Positions 1-11,609 of a stretch of DNA of 64,000 nucleotides are shown here, piece after piece. Source of the DNA: Xanthostigma xanthostigma. Its lineage: Eukaryota; Arthropoda; Insecta; Raphidioptera; Raphidiidae. Made by a program: the position numbers and the translations under genes. The notes beneath the pieces are model-generated. The model worked only from the letters and a program-made list of their open reading frames with translations, did no database searches and had not been told where the DNA came from. The stretch's first letter is position 1. Every line of letters begins with the position of its first letter. The stretch spans positions 17,896,001-17,960,000 of the forward strand of contig OY754466.1 of the NCBI GenBank assembly GCA_963575645.1, written 5' to 3'.

Positions 1-390
1 CAATTTACTATATGAATCATTGTCTATCTACTCAATGTGCGGTGAGCGAAGACAACAAAGCGTATCGAAAATATATCTGCGTCTCTTTCTACGATGTAAT
101 TCTCTGGTGATTCCGATAATAGGATTGGTTGATGTAGTTGCATTCAATCCGAATAAAGTATCTCTGTTTCAGAAACTTTGTCTTTTCCTATGACGTTAAA
201 TGGGCGTACCCAGATTTGGCCCAGGAGAGAGCAAATTAGAAATTTCATAAGTCGTGTCCCTCGTGCTTGTTTTGCCCTTCTGGATACGCCGGTGCTTACG
301 GCTTAAAAAAAGACAAAAGTATATGTTTGCACCCTAATGGTTCGATTGCAATTTTATTCCTATGCTCAGTATAGAATAAAAGTATATGAT
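1..390. repeat. Dispersed repeat family A, copy 1
   Basis: This ~390-bp block recurs at 18093-18497 and 29573-29957. Shared landmarks are ATTTACTATATGAATCATTG, CGTATCGAAAATATATCTGC, GAATAAAGTATCTCTGTTTC, GGGCGTACCCAG and TTTGCACCCTAATGGTTC. No terminal repeats or coding frame are shared, so the class is unknown. The copy may be cut by the window edge. Confidence 0.85.
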
Positions 391-907
391 AGAAAGACGA
401 TGAGCCACATTTGTAAAGCCCTGTAAGTGAAGTTCTCACATGTGTAAACGCCTTTATAAATAATTAATCTGTGAAGTCGGACGAGCTCTGATGATGGTCG
501 GGCTTTTGCGTGATTCTTCTTCGTTATCTCGCTGCAGTGTGAATTTGGGCCACCGCGAGATCGTAACTCGTTAACACGTATCAACGCATCGCGTATTATC
601 GCTGTTGCATTATAATTGCGTGGATTAACGAGGACCATTTCACTTTTATAATAATCTCGACGCATCGTTCGCTTTTCAAGTTTCACTTTTACAATTACGA
701 ATTTATTTATGCTATGGTTTCTCGCTCCTTATATTCTAACTAACTCGTAGTCAAAAATTACAAAAAATGTGTAAGAGCTATTCTTTTGAGATTAACTAAT
801 ATATATTTATGCTGTGTTGCAGAAAGGATTGTCAAAAAATCTGATTTGACCTTAGATTGTGAACATACATCGCTGGGTGAATGAGGAAGTATCTTAAAGC
901 CAAAATG
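391..907. other. Unassigned AT-rich sequence
   Basis: No gene seen. A 55-bp segment near 818-872 (GGATTGTCA...GAACATACAT) recurs diverged at 23048-23107. Confidence 0.5.
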
Positions 908-1630
908 GCTATTTTGAGTTTTATATACCTATTAGTGATGTGCCGGATCCTTAAAAATGTATATTCGCGGATACGGATCTGAATACGGATATTTGGTTGC
1001 AAGATCCGCGGATACGGGTACGGATCTTAACTTTCTTAGAGTACGCGGCGGTAAATATTGCACATCGACCTTTGGAAAGAGACTATCTGTTATGGGAAAA
1101 AGTTATTGACTTCTTTAAGAGTTAACCCTCATAACAGATTGTCAGTTTCCAAAGATCGATGTGCAGTATCTCATTATAAAGATAGTTTTTTAGTACCTTT
1201 GAGTTATGTACTATTGGTATGGTACTCACTACGATAAATTTTTGCAATACAAAGGTTCCAAATACGATTTTAAGAAATAAAAAATAATCTGAATGGAATT
1301 TAACAGTTTTTCATTATTACCTAATCACCTATAAGTATATATAAAGTTATATCTATGAATTGAAAATTAATAAGGTAAAAGATCCGCCATAAAACTAACG
1401 GATACGGATACGGATCTTTCTTCTCCCTCGGATATCCGCGGATACGGATACGGATATCCGGCACATCACTAATACCTATATATATGTTTTTGAGCATTTA
1501 TAATGCAGAAAAAATTCATGTTTCGCCAAAATATGGTACCTATATATATCATGTTTTGGCGAAACATGAAATTTTTCTGCATTTAAATATGCTCAAAAAC
1601 ATATCTATAGGAATATAAAACTCAAAATAG
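908..1630. repeat. Palindromic repeat split by a hAT MITE
   Basis: With 933-1479 removed, 908-932 plus 1480-1540 form a left arm matching the inverse of about 1550-1630. Arm landmarks are TATTTTGAGTTTTATA, GTTTTTGAGCAT, AATGCAGAAAAA and CATGTTTCGCCAAAA. The spacer is only about 14 bp. The class is unknown; probably a foldback MITE. Confidence 0.8.
933..1471. mobile_element. hAT MITE, TAGTGATGTGCCGGAT family, copy 1
   Basis: The 539-bp element has 17-bp terminal inverted repeats TAGTGATGTGCCGGAT, with GGATACGG-rich subterminal motifs, and an exact 8-bp duplication ATACCTAT at 925-932 and 1472-1479. Length of duplication and the TAG start place it in hAT. An internal hairpin lies at 1060-1164. 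Copy 2 is at 11067-11601 in inverse orientation. Confidence 0.92.
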
Positions 1631-2120
1631 ATATTATTATATTATTTTTCTTTACGCAACTTTGAAACACTACAGTGTTATCATTTCACGACCGCTATAT
1701 ATGCATGAGCAGCTATTTTATATAGGGGGTGGGCAAAAATAAATATATTTATATTAGTCATGTAAGCAGGTTTTGATAAATAATCCGTAGTAATTTATTT
1801 GTTGTTATTGTTGTTTCGCAAACATGTTGACAAATTTACTGGTCACCTTTACGCTATCTCATAAACTCATAAATAAATTAGATTTTTGCTTTTCCGCATC
1901 TCCTTCGGCATTTGATTATATTAAAATGCAGTGCATAATGTAAATTTAATAGTAATTATAATTATTATTTGACATTTTTTACCTTGAGATTATTTGATAA
2001 CATTTCATATCTTGTACTTTAAGGCAAAGTGACTTTTTTAAAGATTTTCATTGAGATATCTAATAACCGAAATACCATTCACTGACTGACTCATCACGTT
2101 GTACAAAACTTTCTCGACAT
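1631..2120. other. Unassigned AT-rich sequence
   Basis: No gene or convincing repeat seen. Confidence 0.5.
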
Positions 2121-2345
2121 TCGAGTGCACAAACATACAAACTAACTAACAAACAAACAATCTCTCAGGCTAAACGCATACACCTGCTTCGTTCCGTCGT
2201 GGGTAAAAAGAAAGATAGAATAATATACCGCTATGATTAGACCATTATGATATAAAGACACGTTCCTTCGTATCTCTTCTGCGCATGCGCCGATTTTCCC
2301 CAAAAACATCAAACATCTTAATATTAAAATTTTCTTTCGATCCGC
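2121..2345 (-). repeat. Dispersed repeat with CGACGGAACGAAGCAGG core
   Basis: The minus strand carries TTTTTACCCACGACGGAACG, then a segment ending GAGAGATTGTTTGTTTG. Related pieces are at 27500-27565 and 50790-50850. TATCTCTTCTGCGCATGCGC at its end recurs near 46985. The class is unknown. Confidence 0.6.
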
Positions 2346-4347
2346 CAGGCGTTTGACTTGTGTCGTACTCACATACTACATACGAAAAAATATATTTATA
2401 GGACTCGGGGACCTAAATTTTTAACTACCATTCCCTATTATTTTTTATCCGGCATCGGTTCGATCAAAATTGACGTTAACGCAAGCTATTCCTTCCATTG
2501 TTGTTTCTTTGTACACAACAGACTAATGAAAAACAGTTGACTATAAATAACAAATGATAAATAGGTATCTCATTAAAACATTTGCGGTTATAAATTTGTC
2601 GATAAATAATCAAAACTGGTGGACCGTGGCTTATGATTTATGAAATTGATATTTTGTAAGGCTGCCAATTTAGAATCTTTAGTCAAGGTTGAAATTGTAA
2701 AACAAGACACGAAATATTAATATAAAATATGATCAATAATAATAATTTTATTAAAGTTTATGCTAACGGAAGTTAATAATATGTATAGATAAACAAAAGA
2801 TAGTTAATTGACAAAAATTTAACTGTGGTGATGTAGAAACCCTTCAATAAAAGACTGGGCATGACGTATGTCAGAAAACTGGCAGAACTATTTTTTTATC
2901 TCTCTATCTCATTCTTCGAATCAATTGCAGTTTTTATTGTGAAGATTGATTGCTTTCTTTGATAGTGTAGAGAGAGGAGCAATGGCAGTTGTTGCGATCT
3001 TTCTCTTCGAATAAAAATGAACCAATTCAGATGGTCAATCACGAATCAAGCGCACGTTCCTATAGTCTTCTTTGTTCTGTCTTTGTCTGTGATACAGATC
3101 TGACCAATGACAGTAATTGCTGTGATTTTTCTTTCTCGGGCCAAAGATTAATAATCACGGGTCTCTATCCTCTTTCTTTCTTTTTGAACGACCCAATCAC
3201 AGTTGCTATGATGTTTTTGTGTAGCTATTTTGAAAATAAATGACGGGCCGCGATCACAGGCTGCTATATCACGTTCTGTCACTTATTGTAAGGTCTCTAA
3301 TCTCAAAGCGTTCCTAGCGGTGCATATTGCGCACAATTTTTGTTGAAACATTTTATTGTATGTTTTTAAACGTTTTTAAATAATGATATTGGACTTCAGT
3401 CGAAGCATTCGCGAGTTATTTTTTGTTTACCGTCGAATGTATCATTTTATATTTGTCATTTTTTTGTTATTTTTACATTTTATCAAAACAATTGCAACAC
3501 GCGCCATTGTTTAAAAACATTTATTATGCGAATCACGTGACACATTTCAACACTATATAAATAGCGCTGTTTTTGTTATAATAATAATTTCAATATAAAG
3601 TTACCTAATTTAAAAAAATGTTTTTTTTTTCACTTTTAGTATGGCGTTCCCGTACACATTTCTTACTATAATATTGTAAAAAAATCAGTAAAAGCCAAGT
3701 AGATAGATTATAGACGTTCGACAACAGATATTATCAGTGTCTGTTTTTTTGTATTTAGATATTTTGTAGATACGAATTCAACAAAACTTACAGTTTTCGG
3801 AATTTCTCTATAGGTTTGGTCAATATTGGACTATTTTTGACTAGGACCAAATTTTGGTTGAAACGTCAACAAAATCTATTTTGTCTATTTTTTGAAAAGT
3901 GAATTTCGACCTGAACTAGTACCGTTTATGGGTTGGAAAAAATAAAACTAAAAAGTGGCTTTAGTGTTCTCTAATTTAAAATTAGATGCTATGATATCTG
4001 CTGGATGAAATTAGGAGTTAAAATGGAGCCGCGAGAGAGTCATTCGGCAAGGCAGCGTTTACTTTTCAAACTTGAAGAAGCTTTGAACAGTTCTTAAAAA
4101 TGGACGTGTTAAATCGTACACCCGGTATCAAGTACCGTTTGCGAAATTCGAATCGTCCCTCCAGCATGGCCCTCCGCACGATATATATATATTTATATTG
4201 CCAACTTTGCATGTATTGAAACTGGGTGACCCACTTAACAAGTGGTTCATTGTCAAGAACCCAGATGACGAATGCCGTCCACTGCCGGTTCATTCGATAG
4301 GTGCTTTATGTTGGCCAGTTGGCTTCACTAAATGAAACGCACCTTAT

Positions 4348-4355
<8 letters not shown>
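2346..4355. other. Unassigned stretch, no gene seen
   Basis: Two kilobases of AT-rich DNA with only short chance frames. Nothing recognisable on either strand. Confidence 0.5.
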
Positions 4356-4380
<25 letters not shown>

Positions 4381-4382
4381 AT
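4356..4382. repeat. (CT)n microsatellite
   Basis: A run of about 12 CT units. Confidence 0.9.
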
Positions 4383-4440
4383 TCTCTTAAGTGGATAAAA
4401 ACGGGCTATGGGTATTTAGTGAGGTTATTTTAGCGTGTAA

Positions 4441-4862
4441 AAACCGCTGCACACGAGGCTGGTTTTGCCGCTAGATTTGGCTGCTATGTTCCAAGTGTGC
4501 TGTGACGCCGGGTTTCGTGACGGCTTTATGTGTTCGCTTCACACGATGCGTGTATTAGAAGCTCGCTTTGTGGATGGATTTGGTGCGCGCGCAGTGACAG
4601 TTCGAGTGTTAACAAAAGTGAACGTTTATTGTCTCTGAACAGAACGCACACTATGACGCCATGTTTGTTTGTGAGCGTTTGCCCGTGTCGCCCACGTAAC
4701 AAGATATACTGATTCCTGATTGGTTCATGCTCAAAACAAGCAGACAAACTGGCACGACAAAGAGTTCCGATTCTATAATTTTGAAATCCATTTTGTGACC
4801 TCCCATGCGAGTCCGAAGTGACATTATTTCCCATCCTCGTAGCCAGCGCGCCAGCCAGCACA
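4441..4862 (-). mobile_element. MITE family B, copy 1, truncated
   Basis: Opens with CCGCTGCACACGAGGCTGG and follows the inverse of the copy at 20955-21400 (for example TGTGTTCGCTTCACACGAT, TTGTCTCTGAACAGAACGC). Its far terminal repeat is missing; the sequence stops at CCAGCCAGCACATG, right where the large foldback element begins. Frames of 60-111 codons here are chance. Confidence 0.75.
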
Positions 4863-4865
4863 TGT

Positions 4866-6940
4866 ATGCTTAAGAGCTAGTAGCCGGATGACAACACATA
4901 TTTTAACAAACTTGAAATTTTTATGTTATTTATAGTAATATTACAAGCCTATATTTATGATGGCAGACATTTCCTCCGGTTGTAAAATCCCGGCAGACAC
5001 AATAAAAGGTCCGCTGTATGAGCGCGATGATATTATTAGGCAAACATATGAGTGCGAGGGAGATATTCGATGGCTTTTTTTGACAGCTTCATGAAAGGGT
5101 ATAGCCGGATAGATATGGCGAGTTGGCCCCCAAATGGCAACCTATATCGAAACTTATGTTTTAATATCTACTTGATGTACGAACTCTTTTTATATATGTG
5201 TTACCCCCGCGCTCTCCTTTGACCTTGAGATATAGAGCAAAAAACAGCCTACCTACGACTATCGTTCAAAGAGTCATATCTCGAAAACTAATTGAGCTAA
5301 AGAGGTAAAACCAACGCGAGCATTTAGGTAACCTTTAAGAGCACATTTTATATTTTTTTTGGATTTTTGCGAAAAATTACACACAATATTAAAAAATAAA
5401 TAAAAATATAATTTTCAATTTTTCAGTGTTCTCTGTGACTTACAATCACTGAAATAATATATATTGTGGCACTTGATATGCACTACTACACATACAAATT
5501 GCGTTAGAAAAAAGTTGGTGCAACACTTTGAAAAAAAAATTTTTTGACGCGCATCACATCATATAAGAATACAAACTTGACATAATACACACATATATAA
5601 ATATTTTATTAATTAAAATTATTGTTAGAATGGATTGAATGAAAATATAAACAATTTTCAGGAAAATATTGATTTCATACGGCGCGGTGCCGGGAATTAT
5701 ACGAGCGACAGCGAGTTCGAACTTAACGTACTTAAGAGTTAAGACTTTATTTATTTACACCACCATGGCATCATTTTCTGTCGGAAGTAGCTATTATTTA
5801 TTATTTGTAGCTATTATTTTATTTTGATATCTATAATAATGTCAGATAATATGTGTAAAAAATAAGGTTCTTCGTAAGGTTACTGGTTATAAAAAAGTTA
5901 TCAAAACTGACAAAGACGCTAATTTGTTTAATTAATTTAATGAAATTATGACGTGGTGGTGTAAACACATAAACAGTCTTAACTCTTAAGCACGTAAATA
6001 ACAAGCAGTGCAATAACAAGTACGAACTCGCTGTCGCTCGTATAATTCCCGGCACCGCGCCGTATGAAATCAATATTTTCCTGAAAATTGTTTATATTTT
6101 CATTCAATCCATTCTAACAATAATTTTAATTAATAAAATATTTATATATGTGTGTATTATGTCAAGTTTGTATCCTTATATGATGTGATGCGCGTCAAAA
6201 AATTTTTTTTTCAAAGTGTTGCACCAACTTTTTTCTAACGCAATTTGTATGTGTAGTAGTGCATATCAAGTGCCACAATATATATTATTTCAGTGATTGT
6301 AAGTCACAGAGAACACTGAAAAATTGAAAATTATATTTTTATTTATTTTTTAATATTGTGTGTAATTTTTCGCAAAAATCCAAAAAAAATATAAAATGTG
6401 CTCTTAAAGGTTACCTAAATGCTCGCGTTGGTTTTACCTCTTTAGCTCAATTAGTTTTCGAGATATGTCTCTTTGAACGATAGTCGTAGGTAGGCTGGTT
6501 TTTGCTCTATAACTCAAGGTCAAAGGGGAGTGCGGGGGTAACACATATATAAAAAGAGTTCGTACATCAAGTAGATATTAAAACATAAGTTTCGATATAG
6601 GTTGCCATTTGGGGGCCAACTCGCCATATCTATCCGGCTATACCCTTTATTCGTTTACACACACATGCAGAGTAGTCCATGCGTTTAAGAGAGAAAAATC
6701 CATGGAATCATGAAGCTGTCAAAAAAAGCCATCGAATGGTCTCACTCGCACTCATATGTTTGCATAATAATATCATCGCGCTCATACAGCGGACCTTTTA
6801 TTGTGTTTGCCGGGATGTTACAACCGGAGGAAATGTCTGCCATCATAAATATAGGATTATAATTTAATTATAAATAACACCTATAAAAATTTCAAGTGTG
6901 TTAAAATATGTGTTGGCGGCTACTGGCTCTTCAGCTATTG
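4866..6940. mobile_element. Large foldback (palindromic) element, ~2 kb
   Basis: Left arm about 4870-5765 and right arm about 5950-6938 are inverted copies, leaving under 200 bp of unique centre. Matching landmarks from outside in: GAGCTAGTAGCC/GGCTACTGGCTC, CAACACATATTTTAAC, GGAAATGTCTGCC, GGGTATAGCCGGATAG, GCATTTAGGTAACCTTTAAG, CCGGGAATTATACGAGCGAC. The right arm holds about 60 bp (6648-6708) absent from the left. The inner arms look about 97% alike by eye and the outer 200 bp less. No transposase frame is present. Foldback or MITE-type element of unknown superfamily; exact ends and target duplication are uncertain. Confidence 0.88.
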
Positions 6941-7911
6941 TAGATATCGGTGCTGTTATGAATGGTAATTATGGAAACATCACCGGATCCGTCCGAGCCG
7001 CGACGTATTGAGAAAACTTTGGCACTGATTTTGTTGACATTTAACAAACAGTTTTTCAATGCCGACAAGTCCTCATTTCAATTTTTTTCCGAACCACTCT
7101 AATCATGATGATAATTGAAATTGGCTCGGTTTCTCATTTCTAACTGTAGCGGTTATTTATTTTGAATTGTGAATTTGCATGACAATGGAACTGAAGTTAA
7201 AACTGCAACAGTCAGAATAATCGTGTGAAATGACATAATAACCTTGAGACAAATTGCAAATATCACAGCGTGGGACATACTCTCTCTCTCGTACCATATG
7301 TGTACGAGATTATCGCCACTATATTTTGTAGTAGACGTATTTACCCAGCATTGCCCGAGAATCATCATATATATTAATACGCTAAGGTTAAAGATGTTTG
7401 CCTCCCTTTTTAGAAAAAAACCACACAATTTCTCCACATAAATTATATATCATTTTACATATAATTGCTTGCTCTACTGACATCGACAACTAAAAAATTT
7501 ATTATTGCTATTGTTTTTGAAAATTAATTAAACTCTGAACAACGTCTGCCATCTGACGGCGTAACGTTAACACTTCGATCTGTCATCTGACCTTCCTTCA
7601 TATTGTAAATACTGCATACTGCCATCTGACGGGGAACGCTGAACAACGCTTTTGCTACTTGCGCCTCTATATGACAATTTTAGTAAAATATTTCTTTTAC
7701 AACAAAAAGAAGAACGTTATAAGCAGTGTGCAAAATTAGAAACGAATTGAATACCTGCAATCATATTTAAAAAATAATTTTGTAAAGTGATAACTATTAT
7801 ACTTATTTAGTGCGAATAATTCGCACAGGTCACGCTGATTATAGCATGATGAAATATTATCTTTGCCGGATACCGCCGCGTAATACAGCTAGTGTAAAAT
7901 AATATTTAAAG
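6941..7911. other. Unassigned stretch
   Basis: No gene seen. GCCATCTGACGG recurs within 7550-7635. The rest is AT-rich. Confidence 0.5.
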
Positions 7912-8340
7912 GCCGCCTCACACGAGGCTGGAAATACTGCTTTGACTTCTGCTGGACGGCAAGCTGGCTACGAGGCTTGAAATGACGTCACTGCAGGCTC
8001 GCCTGCTAGCTCACAAGATGGATTTTAAAATTAGAACACTGCCTATTTTTCTTGCTAGGTCCTCTGCTTTTTCTGAGCAAGAACTAATCAGAAAGCAGTA
8101 TGTTGTCACGTGGGCGACATGAACAAACGCCCACAAACCAACATGGCGTCATTATGATCAGACAACAGACACGTTTTGCTCTGTGTTCACTTGAACTGTT
8201 ACTGTGCGCGAACCAAATCCATCTCCGAAACAAGCTTAAAAAGACGTCTCGTGTGAAGCGAGCAAATAAAAGCAATTAAGAAACCCAGCGCTAGAAAACT
8301 AGTAGTAAGGAATCTAGCGACAAATCCAGCCTTAAAAGTT
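7912..8340 (+). mobile_element. MITE family B, copy 2
   Basis: Starts CCGCCTCACACGAGGCTGG and runs collinear with the copy at 20955 (AAGATGGATTTTAAAATTAG, GAGCAAGAACTAATCAG, TCGTGTGAAGCGA). The right terminal repeat is cut after CCAGCC. Confidence 0.75.
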
Positions 8341-8810
8341 ACTAACCCTTTTTTGCCCTAGTGCAATAATATACTGGCCGGGTATAGAGTTTAGAGTGGG
8401 GACAATTGAATCGATCGCAGCGTGAGCTATGGACCAAATGAGCAATAAATCATGCAACGGTTATAGAATATGATTTCATGTGGCCGTCAGTATAGGCTTT
8501 TATGTTTTTTTTTTTAAATCAGTTTCGAATAATGACTTGAATAGTGAATGGACTAATGTCCGGGGTAAAGAATGTTTTGAAACAATCTGTAGGCGCAAAC
8601 TGAATAATGTCGTGATTATGTATGGTTGCCCGGGATCCTCTTAACATTAAATATCCTATGTATTTTCTTAAGTACTTATTAAACAGTTTAAAACTGTTAG
8701 GCTCTGGTTCAGAACATTCTTCATTTTTTTTAAATTTCGTTTACGATACGGCAACGACGCATTGTTCGGAACATCGGTTAATCGCATTAGTGAAATATGT
8801 GGAACATATT
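8341..8810. other. Unassigned stretch
   Basis: No gene or repeat recognised. Confidence 0.5.
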
Positions 8811-8818
8811 ATATAGTA

Positions 8819-9223
8819 CAGTGTTTTTCAACCTTTTTCATTAAGCGACCCCCCTGGTATGAAAAAATATTTCGCGACCCCCCTGGTATGAAAAAATATC
8901 TCGCGACCCCCCGATCCTTCGCTTTTTTATCATGTATGTATGTGTATGTTACAGTGTTACAAATATTCCATACGACGTTTTTATACGTCTCCATAATTAG
9001 GATTCGGATATAAGTACATAATATAGTACGTAAAACACATTATTTAACAATTATGTACATACATCGAATACGTATATCCTTTTGTTAAAATTCTCTTGCT
9101 TAATAAATCAATCTTTTTTATCTTTATTGTTTTTTTACTAAAATTCTCTCGACCTCTGGCGACCCCCCTACAGAAGCTTCGCGACCCCTCAGGGGGTCGC
9201 GACCCACAGGTTGAAAAACACTG
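8819..9223. mobile_element. Non-autonomous hAT element with CAGTGTTTTTCAACCT ends
   Basis: 405 bp with 16-bp terminal repeats CAGTGTTTTTCAACCT and an exact 8-bp duplication ATATAGTA at 8811-8818 and 9224-9231. Subterminal GGTCGCGACCC motifs and an internal direct repeat of GCGACCCCCCTGGTATG are present. The termini resemble the hAT-Tip100/Zaphod type known from vertebrates and insects. There is no transposase. Confidence 0.93.
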
Positions 9224-9558
9224 ATATAGTAAATACTAGGTTATAAGTGCCTAAACACGTGAATGACAAAATGGCATCATGATTCGTGGAAGAATATTAT
9301 TATTAAGTATCTGATGAGAAAGTCACAGTTTTAAGAAAATTGTTATGAATTTGGAGGTGGACTGCATTAGAAAAAATTATATAATTGAAGAATACAAGAA
9401 TCTCGCGATCAAAGGTTGGGAAGTCCCGAAGATGCACGATTGCACCAATATACCCCGCGTACGTTTTATACGGGAATTCTCCTTGCACAAAACGTCATCT
9501 CGCACCAACATCCCCTCGCGAGAAACTCTCCCTTTGCGAGTCAGTCTATGAGAGAGCA

Positions 9559-9845
9559 GTGAAAGTGTCTGCAATTAAGAGAGAGAACTATTCCTCATCT
9601 CTATGGTAACTAATTATTTCTGGATTTCTGTAGCGTTCTCTCTCTTAAATGAGGACACTTTCACTTATGGCATGCATACGCACTAGCGTACTCTAGTTTC
9701 TTATGGTTTACACACACACAGAGTAGTCAATGAGTTTAAGAGAGAAAAACTCCATGGTAACAAATAAATAACCTACATTTCATAAAGCTGTCAAACAAAA
9801 AAAAATCATCTAATGCTCTCACTCGCACTCATATGCATGCATAAT
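9559..9845. repeat. Inverted repeat plus segment shared with the foldback element
   Basis: AGTGAAAGTGTC...AAGAGAGAGAAC (9559-9592) is inverted at 9633-9667. Bases 9703-9840 match the right arm of the large foldback element at 6650-6775 (ACACACAGAGTAGTC, GTTTAAGAGAGAAAAA, CTCACTCGCACTCATATG), including the 60-bp part missing from the left arm. Confidence 0.7.
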
Positions 9846-9885
9846 GCCATTCCGTACGTACGTAGGTAAAGCATGTGTGTGTGTC

Positions 9886-9926
9886 CCTCGGATATCCGCG
9901 GATACGGATATCCGGCACATCACTAT
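9886..9926. mobile_element. Terminal fragment of TAGTGATGTGCCGGAT hAT MITE
   Basis: Only the last ~40 bp of the 933-1471 family remain, ending ATATCCGGCACATCACTA. Confidence 0.85.
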
Positions 9927-10231
9927 TTCTTATATAGTTCCCACTACCCCCGTTTCAAACAGAAGCTCGGAGTAAATAAACGACCGATAATAAAATATAT
10001 GTGTGTAGTGCATGCGTTATGAGGGAGGGGCGGATGCAGCGCTGAGTGCACGGTGACCCAGTGCTCGAGTATTTATGGGGCTTCGCCTTCGACAACCCCT
10101 GTCGTTCCCTCGCCGTCACACCGGGCTTAAATGCAAGTGGCGATCTCTGCAACGTTACGTCATCGCGACCACATTTATATTATTATTGTTTTCAAGGTCA
10201 GTTATTCGCGCACCCATAAATACAACGGACA
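9927..10231. other. Unassigned stretch
   Basis: No gene seen; moderately GC-rich around 10020-10150. Confidence 0.4.
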
Positions 10232-10821
10232 TCTATACTAATATATAAAGCTGAAGAGTTTGTTTGTTTGAACGCGCTAATCTCAGGAACTACTGGTTCA
10301 AATTGAATAAACATTTTTTTGTTGGATAGCCCATTTACCGAGGAAGGCTATAGGCTATATAATATTACGCTACGACCATTAGGAGCGGAGCTTTAATGAA
10401 AAATGTTGCAAAAAGTATCTCAAAAATAAGCTTCTATTCATGTGAAATGCACTAACTAGATTACTCATATTAGTGATGAAAGAACACAACCTCAGGTAGA
10501 TCAATCGGTAGCGCATGCGACTGTCAATATCAGGGTCGTGGGTTCGAGCCCCACGTTGGGTGAATATATTTTTATTTTTTTTTTATTTTTTACATTGCTT
10601 TCTTCTAAGGCTTACATTTAAATTTATTTTAATTTTAATTCATTAAAAAAAAAATATTAGTTAAAAAAAGTTTAAATACTGCTCTTTATCGACAAAAACT
10701 TTTGAACGGTAACTCCGATCATCATGAAATTTGGACACAACATTCATCTCGGTAAACTCATGTCCCTTCCTTCCCCATATTCATTCTTTTGCACCCGGGT
10801 GAAACCGGGCGGGACCGCTAG
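10232..10821 (+). mobile_element. Non-autonomous Helitron with tRNA-Lys-like core, copy 1
   Basis: Begins A|TCTATACTAATATATAAAG and ends with hairpin CCCGGGTGAAACCGGG, 8 nt, then CTAG|T: the Helitron pattern (5' TC, hairpin near 3' CTRR, A-T target, no duplication). About 590 bp, no Rep/helicase. A tRNA-like segment lies at 10489-10562. Confidence 0.85.
10489..10562 (+). pseudogene. tRNA-Lys-like segment inside Helitron
   Basis: Contains a B box GGTTCGAGCC and ends CCCCACGTTGGG, as in tRNA-Lys(CTT). The A box and anticodon arm are degenerate (CTGTCAATATCAG in place of the Lys anticodon loop), so it is not a working tRNA gene. Confidence 0.7.
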
Positions 10822-11066
10822 TATTTTATATAATGTCGATTCGAGTGGAGAATTGCGACCCTGTGAACATAATTTTTACTAGATATGTTTTCGCAGTAAA
10901 ATTTGAGTAAATGTTAATCGTAAGAAAATCTGAAAGGACCTCGCACCTAATAAATGGGAAAATGGCTTTCTGTGAAATTCTTTCTAACTGGGGAGAATTA
11001 ATCAGTCATTTGATGCTGAAAAAAGTTTTCAATACAACTTGGATCTGTAAATGTCATTATATATAT

Positions 11067-11601
11067 TAGTGATGTGCCGGATATCCGTATCTGTATTCGC
11101 GGATATCCGAGGGAGTAGAAAGATCCGTATCCGTTAGTTTTTGGCGGATCTTTTACCTTATTAATTTTCAATTCATAGATGAAATTTTATATATAGGTAG
11201 TATAGGTGATTAGGTAATAATGAAAAATTGTTAAATTCCATTCAGATTATTTTTTATTTTTTAAAATCGTATTTGGCACCTTTATATTGCAAACATTTAT
11301 CGTAGTGAGTACCATACCAATAGTACATAACTCAAAGGTACTAAAAAACTATCTTTATAATGAGATATTGCACATCGATCTTTGGAAAGAGACAATCTGT
11401 TATGAGAGTTAACTCTTAAATAGGTCAATAACTTTTTCCCATAACAGATAGTCTCTTTCCAAAGATCGATGTGCAGTATTTACCGCCGCGTACTCTAAGA
11501 CAGTTAAGATCCGTATCCGTATCCGCGGAACTTGAAACCAAATATCCGTATTCAGATCCGTATCCGCGGATATACATTTTTGACGATCCGGCACATCACT
11601 A
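11067..11601. mobile_element. hAT MITE, TAGTGATGTGCCGGAT family, copy 2
   Basis: 535 bp, inverse orientation to 933-1471, same terminal repeats and an 8-bp ATATATAT on both sides (11059-11066, 11602-11609; low complexity but matching). The internal hairpin 11370-11474 has 35-nt arms differing at one position. Confidence 0.9.
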
Positions 11602-11609
11602 ATATATAT

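Noticed and set aside
4526-4863. Overlapping 60-111 codon frames on both strands
   Set aside because: All lie in the family-B MITE and are not kept in its other copies.
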